Shown: positions 17,387 to 27,060, counted from the stretch's first letter. The stretch: 64,000 nucleotides of DNA from Curtobacterium pusillum (GCF_007680845.1 NZ_VEIY01000003.1:62001-126000); one strand, 5' to 3'. The notes: generated from the letters alone by a model not told the origin. Translations and numbers: made by a program.

Positions 17387-17810
17387 GGCACAACACGCCG
17401 CACGCCCTCCGCCGAGCGGGCGTTACAGGCCGCCCGAGTCCGGCGACCGTGACAGATATGGCCCGCTCGTCGCCCCCGCGCGTCCGGCATGCCGAGGTCT
17501 CACCGCGTGCAACCTCGGCGCCGACCTGGCCGGGTCTCGCACCGAGCGGGCGGGACACGCGCACGCCGAGGGCCGAGCGGGCACAACACGCCGCCCGGGT
17601 TCGGCGACCGTGACGGATATCGCCCGCTCGGCGCGCCCGCGAGCTCGGGGCGGCCGGACGATCGGCCTCGCCGAAGTCGCACGGCGTGCGGCCTCGGGGG
17701 CAGACGGGCCGGGCGTCGAGCGGGCAGGACACGCCGCGCGGCGAACGCCGAGCGGGCAGGAAGTGCCGGGCAGGCCCGGCGAGCGTGACGGATGTTGCCC
17801 GCTCGGCGTC
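17387..17810. repeat. Three-copy palindromic repeat array filling the gap 17304-17827
   Basis: This 524-bp gap carries no convincing gene. It holds three related units. Each has a half site GAGCGGGC (17391, 17543, 17718) and, about 25-30 bp on, a palindromic unit of some 56 bp that opens with GAGCGGGC, contains CGGCGACCGTGAC (CGGCGAGCGTGAC in the third) plus a GAT-rich stretch, and closes with GCCCGCTC. The palindromes lie at about 17414-17469, 17574-17630 and 17749-17804, so the period is 160-175 bp. The unique first 80 bp (17304-17385) is GC-only low-complexity sequence. The array could form long RNA hairpins in either direction. Confidence 0.75.
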
Positions 17811-17827
17811 GGCGCCGGCGCCCGCCG

Positions 17828-18787
17828 TCAGCGGTGGACGGGGGAGACCGGCACGGAGTCGAGCGTGAACACCGGGATGCTCGACGTCACCGGCGCCGGC
17901 TCGGCCGCTGCCGGGATCACGACGCCGGCGGCCGCGAGCCGAGCCTCGGTTTCCACCGCGGACACCGGCTGCCCGACCGTCCCGTAGTGCCCGATCGGCA
18001 CGACCGAGTGCACCACGTTGTGGCCGTAGACGTGCACGAGGTTGAACGACTGCGCGCCGTCCTGGCCCCGGGTCCCGCCCTGGAACTCCGTGAGGTCCTG
18101 GGTGTAGCACGTGGCACTCGCGACCGAGACGGGGATCCCGGCGAACACCGCGCTCGTCGAGTAGTGCAGGTGCCCGGCGATGATCGCGATGACGTCACTG
18201 CCCTCGACCACCTCGGCCAGGGCGTCCTGGTCGCGCAGCTCGACGAGGACGGCGAGGTCCTGCACGCTCGGGACCGGCGGGTGGTGCATCGCGAGGATCG
18301 TGCCGTGCGGGGCCTGTTCCGAGAGTACCTCGGCGAGCCAGTCGAGCTGCGCGGGGGAGACCTCGCCGTGATGGGCGCCGGGGACGCTCGTGTCGAGGGT
18401 GATCACCCGCAGGCCGTTCACGTCGTAGACGAAGTCGACCGGACGGTCGGTGGGTTGAAGGCCGAAGAGCTCCTGGCGGAAGGCGCCGCGCTCGTCGTGG
18501 TTGCCCATGGCCCAGATGACCTGGGCGCCGATCCGCTCGGCGGCGGGCTCGACGATCGACCGGATCCGGGCGTACGCCCCTGGCTCGCCCTTGTCGGCGA
18601 CGTCGCCGGTGACGACGATCGCCTCCGGACGGGTCCCGGAGGCTTCGATGTCGGCGACGATCTCGCGGAGTCGGGCTGCGGCGTCGACGTCACCGTAGAG
18701 GTCGCCGTCACCCGCCACGAGGTGGGTGTCGCTGAGGTGGAGGAGGAAGTGGTTCGGCCTGGGGTGTTCGGCCGTCCGGCTGTCCAT
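17828..18787 (-). CDS. CpdA/Icc-like metallophosphoesterase
   Basis: This 319-residue protein is a calcineurin-like phosphoesterase with all metal-ligand blocks: LSDTHL, TGDVADKG, GNHDE, MHHPP and GHLHYS. The order and spacing resemble class III cyclic-nucleotide phosphodiesterases (CpdA/Icc), so cAMP or a related phosphodiester is a plausible substrate, but the family is broad. The start is the ATG at MDSRTAEH with GGAA upstream; 42 further open codons upstream look non-coding. It is transcribed toward the repeat array. Confidence 0.9.
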   Translation of the reverse strand: MDSRTAEHPRPNHFLLHLSDTHLVAGDGDLYGDVDAAARLREIVADIEASGTRPEAIVVTGDVADKGEPGAYARIRSIVEPAAERIGAQVIWAMGNHDERGAFRQELFGLQPTDRPVDFVYDVNGLRVITLDTSVPGAHHGEVSPAQLDWLAEVLSEQAPHGTILAMHHPPVPSVQDLAVLVELRDQDALAEVVEGSDVIAIIAGHLHYSTSAVFAGIPVSVASATCYTQDLTEFQGGTRGQDGAQSFNLVHVYGHNVVHSVVPIGHYGTVGQPVSAVETEARLAAAGVVIPAAAEPAPVTSSIPVFTLDSVPVSPVHR

Positions 18788-18918
18788 CGGGGTTCCATTC
18801 CGTTGGCGGGTGCGTGGTGCAACACAGTGCCACACCGTCCTGGACGAGTCCAACACGTCCGCGTGAATCGCGGGTGAACCGGAAGCGGTGTTTCCCGAAA
18901 CCGAGGCGAACATGAGGC

Positions 18919-18967
18919 GAACGAACGAGCCCCCCGACCACGAAGTGGACGAGGGGCTCGTTCGTTC
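18919..18967. terminator. Strong hairpin terminator after qcrB
   Basis: A 15-bp perfect stem (arms 18919-18933 and 18953-18967, ending in the repeated GTTCG) has a smaller CCAC/GTGG stem in its loop. It lies 12 bp beyond the qcrB stop and should end the qcr operon. There is no clear T-run, as is usual in very GC-rich actinobacteria. Confidence 0.75.
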
Positions 18968-18979
18968 TTGCCGAGGAAT

Positions 18980-20668
18980 TTAATGGTTGCCAGCACCGAT
19001 GGCCGCAGCCGGGTGCTCACCTTCCGCGAGCTCGGGCCCGTGGTGCGCAGCGTGTGCCGCGTCGAGCTCGGCCTTGCTGACCGGCGTGATGCGGTCCTCG
19101 AAGAAGAAGCGCGACATGCTGGCGCGGATCTTCTGCACCCCGGTGATCTGGCCCTTGGCGTTCGGGCGGATCATCAGCGGCTTGTACTCGTTGAACTGCA
19201 GCAGCTTCCACCGCTCGTACTCGTCGAGCTGCTCGTGCACCTCGATGTACTCGCCGTGGGGGAGTCGCACGATGCGGCCGGACTCGTACCCGTGGAGCAC
19301 GATCTCGCGGTCCTTCTTCTGCAGGGCGAGGCACACGCGCTTCGTGATCCAGAAGGCGACGAACGGGCCGAGGACCGTCGTGGCCTGGATCACGTGGATC
19401 ACGTGGTCGATCGAGACGTAGAAGTGGGTCGCGATGATGTCCGACGAGGCGGCGGCCCAGAGGCTCGCGTAGAGCGTGATGCCGGCGGCGCCGAGCGCGG
19501 TGCGGGTCGGGGCGTTCCGCGGACGGTCGAGGATGTGGTGCTCGCGCTGGTCGCCCGTGACCCACGCCTCGATGAACGGGTAGATGAACATCGCCAGGAT
19601 GAGCGCCACGAGGACGGCGATCGGAGCCAGGATGTTGAACGACACCGTGTAGCCGAACCACACGACCTCCCAGTGCGGCGGCACCAGACGGAGCGCACCG
19701 TCGGCGAAGCCGATGTACCAGTCGGGCTGGGTACCGGCGGACACCGGGGACGGGTCGTATGGGCCGTAGTTCCAGATCGGGTTGATCGTGAACAGCGACG
19801 CGATGAGGGCGAGGATGCCCGCGACGATGAAGAAGAACCCACCGGCCTTCGCGGCGAACGCCGGGAGGATCGGCACACCGACGACGTTCTCGTTCGTCTT
19901 GCCGGGGCCCGCGAACTGCGTGTGCTTGTTGATGACGACCAGCACGAGGTGGACGCCGAGCACTGCGACGAGGATCGCCGGCAGCAGCAGGATGTGCAGC
20001 GTGTAGAGACGGCCGACGATGTCGGTGCCCGGGAACTCCCCGCCGAACAGCAGGTAGGCGATCCAGACGCCGATGACAGGCACACCCTCGATCATGCCGA
20101 CGATGATGCGCAGACCGTTGCCGGAGAGCAGGTCGTCGGGGAGCGAGTAGCCCGTGAAGCCCTCGGCCATGGCCAGGACCCAGAGGATGAAGCCGAACAC
20201 CCAGTTGAGCTCACGCGGCTTGCGGAACGCGCCGGTGAAGAACACGCGGGCCATGTGCAGCATGATCGACGCCACGAACAGCAGGGCCGCCCAGTGGTGG
20301 ATCTGCCGGACGAAGAGCCCGCCGCGGATGTCGAACGAGATGTTCAGCGTCGACTGGAGTGCCGTCGACATCTCCACGCCCTTCAGCGGGACGTACGAGC
20401 CGTGGTACACGACCTCGGCCATCGACGCCTGGAAGAAGAACGTCAGGAAGGTGCCGGAGAGCAGGACGACGACGAAGCTGTACAGCGCCACCTCGCCGAG
20501 CATGAAGCTCCAGTGGTCGGGGAAGATCTTGCGCCCGACCTCCTTCACGAGGCCCGAGATGCTCGTGCGCTCGTCGATGTAGTTGGCGACCCCGCCGATG
20601 ATGCGGGATCCGCGCTCCGGTGCCGGCTTGGTGCTCGACGCAGGTGCGGTGGTGGTGGTGCTGCTCAT
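18980..20668 (-). CDS. qcrB: QcrB, cytochrome bc1 complex cytochrome b subunit
   Basis: QcrB is the di-haem membrane core of the menaquinol:cytochrome c reductase, part of the actinobacterial bcc-aa3 supercomplex. The 562-residue protein has the haem-ligand histidines in HHWAALLFVASIMLHMARV and in the LHILLLPAILVAVLGVHLV helix, the PDWY quinol-site motif, and several further helices. The long soluble C-terminus (after about residue 420) is typical of actinobacterial QcrB. The ATG overlaps the qcrA stop (TGATG). Confidence 0.97.
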   Translation of the reverse strand: MSSTTTTAPASSTKPAPERGSRIIGGVANYIDERTSISGLVKEVGRKIFPDHWSFMLGEVALYSFVVVLLSGTFLTFFFQASMAEVVYHGSYVPLKGVEMSTALQSTLNISFDIRGGLFVRQIHHWAALLFVASIMLHMARVFFTGAFRKPRELNWVFGFILWVLAMAEGFTGYSLPDDLLSGNGLRIIVGMIEGVPVIGVWIAYLLFGGEFPGTDIVGRLYTLHILLLPAILVAVLGVHLVLVVINKHTQFAGPGKTNENVVGVPILPAFAAKAGGFFFIVAGILALIASLFTINPIWNYGPYDPSPVSAGTQPDWYIGFADGALRLVPPHWEVVWFGYTVSFNILAPIAVLVALILAMFIYPFIEAWVTGDQREHHILDRPRNAPTRTALGAAGITLYASLWAAASSDIIATHFYVSIDHVIHVIQATTVLGPFVAFWITKRVCLALQKKDREIVLHGYESGRIVRLPHGEYIEVHEQLDEYERWKLLQFNEYKPLMIRPNAKGQITGVQKIRASMSRFFFEDRITPVSKAELDAAHAAHHGPELAEGEHPAAAIGAGNH

Positions 20669-21735
20669 CAGCGTTCACGCTCCCAGAAGGACGGTCCGAC
20701 GGGCTCGTGGAAGTCGCTCTGGGCAACCAGGTAGCCGTCGTCGTCGATCGCGATAGGAAGTTGGGGGAGGGGGCGTGCCGCCGGCCCGAAGATGACCTCG
20801 CAGTTGTTCGAGACATCGAAGGTCGACTGGTGACACGGGCAGAGCAGGTGGTGCGTCTGCTGTTCGTACAGGGCGACCGGGCACCCGACGTGGGTGCAGA
20901 TCTTCGAGTACGCGACGATGCCGTCGTACCCCCAGTCCTCGTGCCCCTTGCTGGGGTTGAGGTCCTTCGGGTCGAGGCGCATGAGGAGCACGGCGGCCTT
21001 GGCCTTCTCCTCGAGCATGTCTTCCTTGTCGAGCAGGCCGTCGGGGATGACGTGGAACACCGAACCGATGGTCACGTCGGACGCCTTGATCGGCAGACCC
21101 GTCGGGTCCTTCGTCAGGCGCGTGCCCTTCGCCCACATGGTGTGGCGGAGGAGTTCGTTCGGGTCGGCGGCCGGTGCGAGGTCACGCACGAGGACGATGC
21201 CCGGGAGCGGGAACGCGGCCAGCGCACCGATCATCGAGTTGCGGATCAGCTTGCGACGGCTGAAGCCGGACTCCTTGTCGGCGAGCTGGAAGGCCTCGAC
21301 GGCCTTCGCGCGGGTCGCGTCCGTGCCACGGGTGCCGTGACGGAGCTCCGAGATCTCGCGGTCGACGACGAGCGACTTCGACCAGTAGACGGCACCGAGG
21401 CCGAGTGCGAGCAGGGCGAGCGCGATCGACAGACCGAGGAACAGGTTCGCGGTGCGGACCGTGCCGAAGTCGTCGGAGCTGATCGGGAACGCGACGTACG
21501 CCGCGATCGCGAGGACGCTGCCGACGATCGACAGGTAGAAGAACGTGGCGACCTGACGCTCGGCGAGACGCTGCTTCTTCGGGTCGACGTCGGTGCGGCG
21601 CGCGCGGTGCGGCGGCTCACCCGGGTTCTCGAACGGCTCCGTGGGGAGGACCGCGATACCAGCCGACGTCGGGGTCGTGCCGTGCTTCTCGACAGCCGAG
21701 GACGAGTTCAGTGCCTCGTCGTCGTGCTCTGCCAT
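20668..21735 (-). CDS. qcrA: QcrA, Rieske iron-sulfur subunit
   Basis: QcrA carries the Rieske 2Fe-2S cluster. The ligands are visible in CTHVGCPV and CPCHQSTFD near the C-terminus. As in other actinobacteria the N-terminus is long with three membrane segments (about residues 65-83, 98-120 and 170-192), and the twin-arginine-like FSRRKLIRN precedes the last. The start was set at MAEHDDEALN because GAAGGGAA lies directly upstream; nine more codons are open. It is 355 residues from this start. Confidence 0.95.
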   Translation of the reverse strand: MAEHDDEALNSSSAVEKHGTTPTSAGIAVLPTEPFENPGEPPHRARRTDVDPKKQRLAERQVATFFYLSIVGSVLAIAAYVAFPISSDDFGTVRTANLFLGLSIALALLALGLGAVYWSKSLVVDREISELRHGTRGTDATRAKAVEAFQLADKESGFSRRKLIRNSMIGALAAFPLPGIVLVRDLAPAADPNELLRHTMWAKGTRLTKDPTGLPIKASDVTIGSVFHVIPDGLLDKEDMLEEKAKAAVLLMRLDPKDLNPSKGHEDWGYDGIVAYSKICTHVGCPVALYEQQTHHLLCPCHQSTFDVSNNCEVIFGPAARPLPQLPIAIDDDGYLVAQSDFHEPVGPSFWERER

Positions 21736-21768
21736 GGTGTTCCCTTCAGTGTCGTACGACACGGACGA

Positions 21769-22578
21769 TCAGTTGGACTTCGCGGTCAGCCAGACGGTCA
21801 TCGCGACGACCGCGCCCAGACCGAAGATCCAGATGAACAGACCCTCTGCCACCGGGCCGAGGGAGCCGAGGGCGAACCCGCCGGGCGACTTGTTGTCCTG
21901 CACGTACTTGAGGTACGTGATGATGTCGGCCTTCTGCTGCGGCGTCAGGTTGAGGTCGTTGAAGACCGGCATGTTCTGCGGGCCGGTGATCATGGCCTCG
22001 TAGATGTGCTTGCCGGACACCGACTGGAGGTTCGGGGCGTACTTGCCCTCGGTCAGCGCACCACCGGCGCCGGCCACGTTGTGGCACATCGCGCAGTTGA
22101 TGCGGAAGAGCTCCGCACCTTCGGCGGCGTCGCCACTCTTGCCGTCGGTGAGGTCCGTGGAGGGGACCGACGGGCCGGGGCCGAGCGATGCGACGTACTC
22201 GGCGAGGGCGTCCACCTGCTCGTCCGTGAACTGGGCGGGCTTCTCTTCCGCCTGGGGGCCCTGCGCGGCCATCGGCATGCGACCGGTGCCGACCTGGAAG
22301 TCGACCGACGCGGCACCGACGCCGATGAGGGACGGGCCCTCGCTCGTGCCCTGCGCGGACAGACCGTGGCAGGTGGCGCAGTTCGAGGCGAAGAGCTTCT
22401 GGCCCTCGTTCACCTTCGACTGGCTCGACGCGGCCACGGTGCTCGTGCTGTCGTCGGCGTTCGCCGTGGAGCTGAACAGCGCGTACGCACCGCCGGTGGT
22501 CATGAGACCGACGACGATGAGCGACACGGTCGCCATCGGGGAACGGCGGCCCTTCTTGGACTTGGTTCTGTTGAACAT
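21769..22578 (-). CDS. qcrC: QcrC, di-haem cytochrome c subunit
   Basis: QcrC replaces soluble cytochrome c in actinobacteria by passing electrons straight from bc1 to the aa3 oxidase. The 269-residue protein has an N-terminal membrane anchor (about residues 17-37), two CXXCH haem sites (NCATCHG and NCAMCHN) and a C-terminal membrane helix. It is the promoter-proximal gene of qcrCAB and sits 21 bp after ctaE. Confidence 0.97.
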   Translation of the reverse strand: MFNRTKSKKGRRSPMATVSLIVVGLMTTGGAYALFSSTANADDSTSTVAASSQSKVNEGQKLFASNCATCHGLSAQGTSEGPSLIGVGAASVDFQVGTGRMPMAAQGPQAEEKPAQFTDEQVDALAEYVASLGPGPSVPSTDLTDGKSGDAAEGAELFRINCAMCHNVAGAGGALTEGKYAPNLQSVSGKHIYEAMITGPQNMPVFNDLNLTPQQKADIITYLKYVQDNKSPGGFALGSLGPVAEGLFIWIFGLGAVVAMTVWLTAKSN

Positions 22579-22599
22579 GCGGTGGGGGCTATCCAGTTC

Positions 22600-23229
22600 C
22601 TACTTGAGAAGGTAGATGACGGCGAAGAGGCCGATCCAGACGACGTCGACGAAGTGCCAGTAGTACGACACGACGATCGCGGTGGTCGCTTCCTTGTGAC
22701 CGAAGTTCTTGGCGGCGAAGCCGCGACCGAGCGTCAGCAGGAAGGCGATGAGGCCACCCGTGACGTGGAGACCGTGGAAACCGGTGGTCATGTAGAAGGC
22801 CGAGCCGTAGGCACTGGAGGAGAGCGTGATGCCCTCGTGCCAGAGGTTGGCGTACTCGAAGATCTGGCCGCAGACGAAGATCGCGCCCATGCAGTACGTG
22901 ACGAAGAACCACTCCGTCATGCCCCAGTCCTTCGGGTTCCAGCTCGTGCGGTGCACCTGGAAGCGCTCCGCGGCGAACACCGCGAACTGGCAGGCGAAGC
23001 TGGACAGCACCAGGATGATCGTGTTCACCGAGGCGAACGGCACCTCGAGCTTGGAGGTCTCGGTCGCCCAGAGCTCGGGCGAGGTGCTGCGCAGCGTGAA
23101 GTAGATCGCGAACAGGCCGGCGAAGAACATGACCTCGCTGCCCAGCCACACGATCGTCCCCACGGCAACGGCGTTCGGCCTGTTGAGGACCGGACCGCTG
23201 GCGGATCTGGAGAGAGGGGTGCTAGTCAC
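22600..23229 (-). CDS. ctaE: CtaE, cytochrome c oxidase subunit III
   Basis: Subunit III of the aa3-type terminal oxidase, 209 residues with five apparent membrane helices, including the [18 protein letters not shown] and [18 protein letters not shown] segments. The start is a GTG (MTSTPLSRS); a longer open frame continues upstream over trpD but is antisense. A CATAAT -10-like element ends only nine bases before the GTG, so the message may be leaderless. It heads the ctaE-qcrCAB operon. Confidence 0.95.
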   Translation of the reverse strand: MTSTPLSRSASGPVLNRPNAVAVGTIVWLGSEVMFFAGLFAIYFTLRSTSPELWATETSKLEVPFASVNTIILVLSSFACQFAVFAAERFQVHRTSWNPKDWGMTEWFFVTYCMGAIFVCGQIFEYANLWHEGITLSSSAYGSAFYMTTGFHGLHVTGGLIAFLLTLGRGFAAKNFGHKEATTAIVVSYYWHFVDVVWIGLFAVIYLLK

Positions 23230-23308
23230 GTCTCCATTATGTCGGAAGTCACCGACAGTGTTTTCGCAGGAGACTGGCGGGTCACTCGAATTCACTACGA
23301 TCGACGAC
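23230..23308. promoter_or_regulatory. Divergent promoter region ctaE/trpD
   Basis: The 79-bp gap has a CATAAT element on the minus strand just before the ctaE GTG and a TACGAT element on the plus strand just before the trpD ATG. Both are close enough for leaderless transcription. No convincing -35 hexamers or operators are visible. Confidence 0.4.
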
Positions 23309-24352
23309 ATGCTCGACGTACTCTCATGGCCCTCGGTGATCAGCGCGCTCATGGCGCGCGAGGACCTGACGATCAGCCAGTCCACATGGGCCATGCAGGA
23401 GATCGTGGCAGGACGGGCGACGGCGGCGCAGATCGCCGCCTTCGTCGTCGCGTTGCGCGCGAAGGGCGAGACCGTCGACGAGGTCGTCGGCTTCCGCGAC
23501 GCCATCCTCGACGCCGCCATCCCGCTGGACGTCGACCCCATGGCGCTCGACATCGTGGGGACGGGCGGCGACGTCGTCGGGACCGTGAACGTCTCGACCA
23601 TGGCGGCTATCGTGATCGCCGCGGCCGGCGTCCCCGTCGTCAAGCACGGCAACCGCGCGAGCTCCTCGAAGTCCGGGTCCAGCGACGTCCTCGCCGCGCT
23701 AGGGCTCGACCTCACGATGGACGCCGCGCGTGTCGCGGACACGTTCCGGCGTGTCGGCCTGACCTTCGCCTTCGCGAGCGCCTTCCACCCGGGCTTCGCC
23801 CACGCGGCGGCGGTCCGGCGCGAGATCGGCGTGCCGACCGTGTTCAACTTCCTCGGTCCGCTCGTCAACCCCGCGCGGTGCGAGGCGAACGCGGTCGGCG
23901 TCGCGCAGCTCGACCTCGTCCCGATCATCACGGGCGTGTTCCAGACCCGTGGGGCGACGGCGCTCGTGTTCCGCGGCGACGACGGGCTCGACGAGCTCAC
24001 CACGACCGGGCACAGCCACATCTGGGAGGTCACGGGCGGCCGCGTCACCGAGCACGACCTCGACCCGCGCGACCTCGGCATCGCCCGCGCCGCGACCTCG
24101 GACCTGCTGGGCGGCGACCCCGAGCACAACGCCGGCGTGGTGCACCGCGTCCTCGCGGGGGAGTCCGGCCCGGTCCGCGACATCGTGCTGCTCAACGCCG
24201 CCGCCGGCCTCGTGTCGTTCCGGCTCGCCGAGGACCCGTCCGAGGTCGACCGGCCGATCCTGCACCGCTTCCGCGAGCAGCTCGTCGTCGCCGCCGAGGC
24301 GGTCGACTCCGGTGCCGCAGCGCGCAAACTGGCCGAGTGGGTCAGCGCGTAG
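23309..24352 (+). CDS. trpD: TrpD, anthranilate phosphoribosyltransferase
   Basis: TrpD couples anthranilate to PRPP in tryptophan synthesis. The 347-residue protein has the PRPP-binding DIVGTGGD motif, [15 protein letters not shown], and [11 protein letters not shown]. The start is the ATG at MLDVLSWP; codons further upstream are open but run over the ctaE promoter. No other trp gene is adjacent. The trpD-ctaE-qcr neighbourhood is a common actinobacterial arrangement. Confidence 0.96.
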   Translation: MLDVLSWPSVISALMAREDLTISQSTWAMQEIVAGRATAAQIAAFVVALRAKGETVDEVVGFRDAILDAAIPLDVDPMALDIVGTGGDVVGTVNVSTMAAIVIAAAGVPVVKHGNRASSSKSGSSDVLAALGLDLTMDAARVADTFRRVGLTFAFASAFHPGFAHAAAVRREIGVPTVFNFLGPLVNPARCEANAVGVAQLDLVPIITGVFQTRGATALVFRGDDGLDELTTTGHSHIWEVTGGRVTEHDLDPRDLGIARAATSDLLGGDPEHNAGVVHRVLAGESGPVRDIVLLNAAAGLVSFRLAEDPSEVDRPILHRFREQLVVAAEAVDSGAAARKLAEWVSA

Positions 24353-24401
24353 GTCGCACCGCACGCACGAGACGCAACGCACGCACGAGACGCAACGCAC
24401 A

Positions 24402-24442
24402 GGAGGCGCGGCGCCGGTCCGTGGGACCGGCACCGCGCCTCC
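24402..24442. terminator. Bidirectional hairpin (GGAGGCGCGG repeat) between trpD and glpK
   Basis: Outer arms GGAGGCGCGG (24402-24411) and CCGCGCCTCC (24433-24442) enclose an inner GCCGGTCC/GGACCGGC stem, giving a long hairpin between two converging genes. A 19-bp direct repeat built on CGCACGAGACGCAACGCA lies just upstream (about 24364-24399). This is the best case for the repeat family acting as a terminator. Confidence 0.75.
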
Positions 24443-24463
24443 AGGCGGTCGCGTCAGCGCGTG

Positions 24464-25975
24464 TTACTGGACGTCCTCGTCGACCCAGTCGAAGGTCTTC
24501 GTGACGGCCTTCTTCCAGAGGCGCAGGGTGCGCTCGCGCTCGGCCTCGTCGAGCTGCGGCTCCCAGCGCTTGTCCTCCTGCCAGTTGGCGCGGAGCTCGT
24601 CGAGGTTCGCCCAGAACCCGACGGCCAGACCGGCCGCGTAGGCGGCGCCGAGCGCGGTGGTCTCGGCGACCACCGGACGGACGACCGGCACGTTGAGGAT
24701 GTCGGCCTGGAACTGCATGAGCGCGTCGTTGGCGGTCATGCCACCATCGACCTTGAGCTCCGTCAGGTCCACGCCGGAGTCGGCGTTGACGGCGTCGAGG
24801 ACCTCGCGGGTCTGCAGCGCCGTCGCCTCGAGGGCGGCACGCGCGATGTGGCCCTTGTTGACGTAGCGGGTGAGTCCGACGATCGCACCGCGGGCATCAG
24901 GACGCCAGTACGGGGCGAAGAGACCCGAGAACGCCGGGACGAAGTACACGCCGCCGTTGTCCTCGACGGTCTTGGCGAGGGCCTCGACCTCCGGGGCGCT
25001 GCCGATGAGGCCGAGGTTGTCGCGGAGCCACTGGATGAGCGACCCCGTGACGGCGATCGATCCTTCGAGTGCGTAGTGGGTGTCCGCGTCGCCGAGCTTG
25101 TAGCCGACGGTGGTCAGCAGCCCGTTCTCCGAGCGGACGATCTCCGTGCCCGTGTTGAAGATGAGGAAGTTGCCGGTGCCGTAGGTGTTCTTCGACTCGC
25201 CCTGGTCGAACGCGGCCTGGCCGAACGTCGCGGCCTGCTGGTCGCCGAGGATGCCGGCGATGGGGACCTCGCGCAGCAGGTTCGAGGACTCGACGTGGCC
25301 GTAGACCTCGGAGGAGCTGACGATCTCCGGGAGCATCGACTTCGGCACACCGAAGTCGGCGAGGATGTCGTCGCGCCACTGCAGCGTCTCGAGGTCCATG
25401 AACAGCGTGCGGGACGCGTTCGTGACGTCGGTCTTGTGGACGCCGCCGTCGATGCCACCGGTCAGGTTCCAGAGGACCCAGGTGTCGGTCGTGCCGAACA
25501 GCAGGTCCCCGGCCTCGGCCTTCTCGCGCGCACCCTCGACGTTCTCGAGGATCCACATGATCTTCGTGCCGGCGAAGTACGTCGCGAGCGGCAGGCCGAC
25601 GATGGCCTTGTACCGGTCGGTGTCGCCGTCGGCGAGCTTGTCGACGATGGACTGCGTGCGGGTGTCCTGCCAGACGATCGCGTTGTAGACGGGCTTGCCG
25701 GTCGTCTTGTCCCAGACCACCGCGGTCTCGCGCTGGTTGGTGATGCCGACCGCCGCGACGTCGTGGCGGGTGATGTCCGCGCGGGACAGCGCCTGGCCGA
25801 TGACCTCACGCGTGTTGTCCCAGATCTCCGCCGGGTCGTGCTCGACCCACCCGGCGCGCGGGAAGATCTGCTCGTGTTCCTTCTGTCCGACGGACACGAT
25901 CGAGCCGGAGTGGTCGAAGACGATCGCTCGGGTCGAGGTCGTGCCCTGGTCGATGGCGACGATGTAGTCGGCCAT
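24464..25975 (-). CDS. glpK: GlpK, glycerol kinase
   Basis: GlpK phosphorylates glycerol to sn-glycerol 3-phosphate. The 503-residue FGGY kinase begins [17 protein letters not shown] and has the ATP-site segment [13 protein letters not shown] and the second FGGY signature around [17 protein letters not shown]. It lies 47 bp downstream of glpF on the same strand, forming a glpFK operon. No glpD is in the window. Confidence 0.97.
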   Translation of the reverse strand: MADYIVAIDQGTTSTRAIVFDHSGSIVSVGQKEHEQIFPRAGWVEHDPAEIWDNTREVIGQALSRADITRHDVAAVGITNQRETAVVWDKTTGKPVYNAIVWQDTRTQSIVDKLADGDTDRYKAIVGLPLATYFAGTKIMWILENVEGAREKAEAGDLLFGTTDTWVLWNLTGGIDGGVHKTDVTNASRTLFMDLETLQWRDDILADFGVPKSMLPEIVSSSEVYGHVESSNLLREVPIAGILGDQQAATFGQAAFDQGESKNTYGTGNFLIFNTGTEIVRSENGLLTTVGYKLGDADTHYALEGSIAVTGSLIQWLRDNLGLIGSAPEVEALAKTVEDNGGVYFVPAFSGLFAPYWRPDARGAIVGLTRYVNKGHIARAALEATALQTREVLDAVNADSGVDLTELKVDGGMTANDALMQFQADILNVPVVRPVVAETTALGAAYAAGLAVGFWANLDELRANWQEDKRWEPQLDEAERERTLRLWKKAVTKTFDWVDEDVQ

Positions 25976-26022
25976 GGGTGCTCCTTACGGTGTTGCTCGG
26001 GTGGGTGTTGTGGAGAGATGGA

Positions 26023-26745
26023 TCAGGCGAGGGGGAGCAGGGCGTAGGACAGCCCGGCTGCGAGTGCACCGCCGACGAGCGGTCCAACGACGGGGACCCA
26101 GGCGTAGGCCCAGTCGCTCGAGCCCTTGCCGCGGATCGGGAGGAGAGCGTGCGCGATGCGCGGACCGAGGTCACGAGCCGGGTTGATGGCGTACCCGGTC
26201 GGACCACCGAGCGAGACACCGATCGCGATCACGAGGAAGGCGACGGGGACCGCGCCGAGCTCGGCGGGGGTCTTGCCGTTCGTGAACGCGATCACGACGA
26301 AGACGAGGACGAAGGTGCCGATGATCTCGGTGACGAGGTTCCAGCCGTAGGAGCGGATCGCCGGGCCGGTGGAGAACACGCCGAGCTTCGCGGCCGCGTC
26401 GGGCTCCTCGTCGAAGTGCTGCTTGTAGGCGAGCCAGACGATGACCGCACCGATGATCGCGCCGATCAGCTGCGCGAGCCAGTAGAGGAACATCTCGCCG
26501 ACGGTGATGTTGCCGAGGATCGCCTGCGCGAGGCTCACGGCCGGGTTGAGCTGGCCGCCCGACTTGTAGGACACGGTGACACCGGCGAAGACCGCGAAGC
26601 CCCAGCCGATCGTGACCATGAGGAAGCCGGCGCCGAAGCCCTTCGACTTCGTCAGCGAGACGGCGGCGACGACGCCGCCACCGAGGATGATGAGCATCGC
26701 CGTACCGACGAGCTCAGACAGGAAATTGACGCCGATGCCGTCCAT
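26023..26745 (-). CDS. glpF: GlpF-type aquaglyceroporin
   Basis: A 240-residue MIP channel with six membrane helices and both NPA boxes: QLNPAVSL and INPARDLGPR. The Asp after the second NPA-Arg is characteristic of glycerol channels rather than strict water channels. Linkage to glpK supports glycerol uptake. The start is the ATG after GGAGG (MDGIGVNF); upstream open codons belong to the promoter region. Confidence 0.94.
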   Translation of the reverse strand: MDGIGVNFLSELVGTAMLIILGGGVVAAVSLTKSKGFGAGFLMVTIGWGFAVFAGVTVSYKSGGQLNPAVSLAQAILGNITVGEMFLYWLAQLIGAIIGAVIVWLAYKQHFDEEPDAAAKLGVFSTGPAIRSYGWNLVTEIIGTFVLVFVVIAFTNGKTPAELGAVPVAFLVIAIGVSLGGPTGYAINPARDLGPRIAHALLPIRGKGSSDWAYAWVPVVGPLVGGALAAGLSYALLPLA

Positions 26746-26876
26746 CGGTGGACCTCCAGTGCGTGAGGGTGGGGGTCCGGTGAAGCTGCGCCGCACTCCC
26801 CGTTGAGTGATTGAGGCCGAGCATAGTGACGGGGACTCGCGGTGGGCGATGACTTCGTGAGGGAAGTGCGACAAAG

Positions 26877-26890
26877 TGCACGAACGTGCA
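26877..26890. promoter_or_regulatory. Operator candidate 1, TGCACG-AA-CGTGCA
   Basis: TGCACGAACGTGCA is a perfect 6-bp inverted repeat around a 2-bp centre and is repeated identically 65 bp away. It lies on the glpF side of the gap. The binding protein is unknown, and no regulator gene is adjacent. Confidence 0.6.
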
Positions 26891-26941
26891 GGAGGAGTGT
26901 GCGCCGAGGTCTCCGGAGGGATGCGCACGACCGCACCCCCA

Positions 26942-26955
26942 TGCACGAACGTGCA
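26942..26955. promoter_or_regulatory. Operator candidate 2, TGCACG-AA-CGTGCA
   Basis: The second exact copy of the palindrome lies 33 bp upstream of the putative dhaK -10. The 65-bp centre-to-centre distance is close to six helical turns, which would allow cooperative or looped binding. Confidence 0.6.
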
Positions 26956-27060
26956 ATGTCAACGAACGACTGAGCGCGCTCGCGTTGTACATTGGGGCCA
27001 CTCCGGTCGACGACGGCGGTGTGCTGCCTCTCGATCGCCCGCACTCTCGTGGAGGTCAGC

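Larger units (their letters stand above)
26746..27060. promoter_or_regulatory. Divergent control region between glpFK and dhaKLM
   Basis: This 315-bp gap has no gene. It contains two identical 14-bp palindromes (26877-26890 and 26942-26955), a TATGCT -10-like element toward glpF (26820-26825, minus) and a TACATT -10-like element toward dhaK (26988-26993). Ribosome sites GGAGG flank both genes. The symmetric layout suggests joint control of glycerol and dihydroxyacetone use. Confidence 0.6.

Noticed and set aside
17304..17827. The palindromic array as a CRISPR.
   Set aside because: Only three long, imperfect, palindromic units with related rather than unique spacers, and no cas genes.
15090..18110. 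Very long minus-strand open frame of about 1000 codons opposite the Stealth gene and repeat array.
   Set aside because: Its translation is Arg/Gly/Asp-rich without motifs over the Stealth gene and only repeats over the array. Long antisense frames are expected in 70 percent GC DNA.
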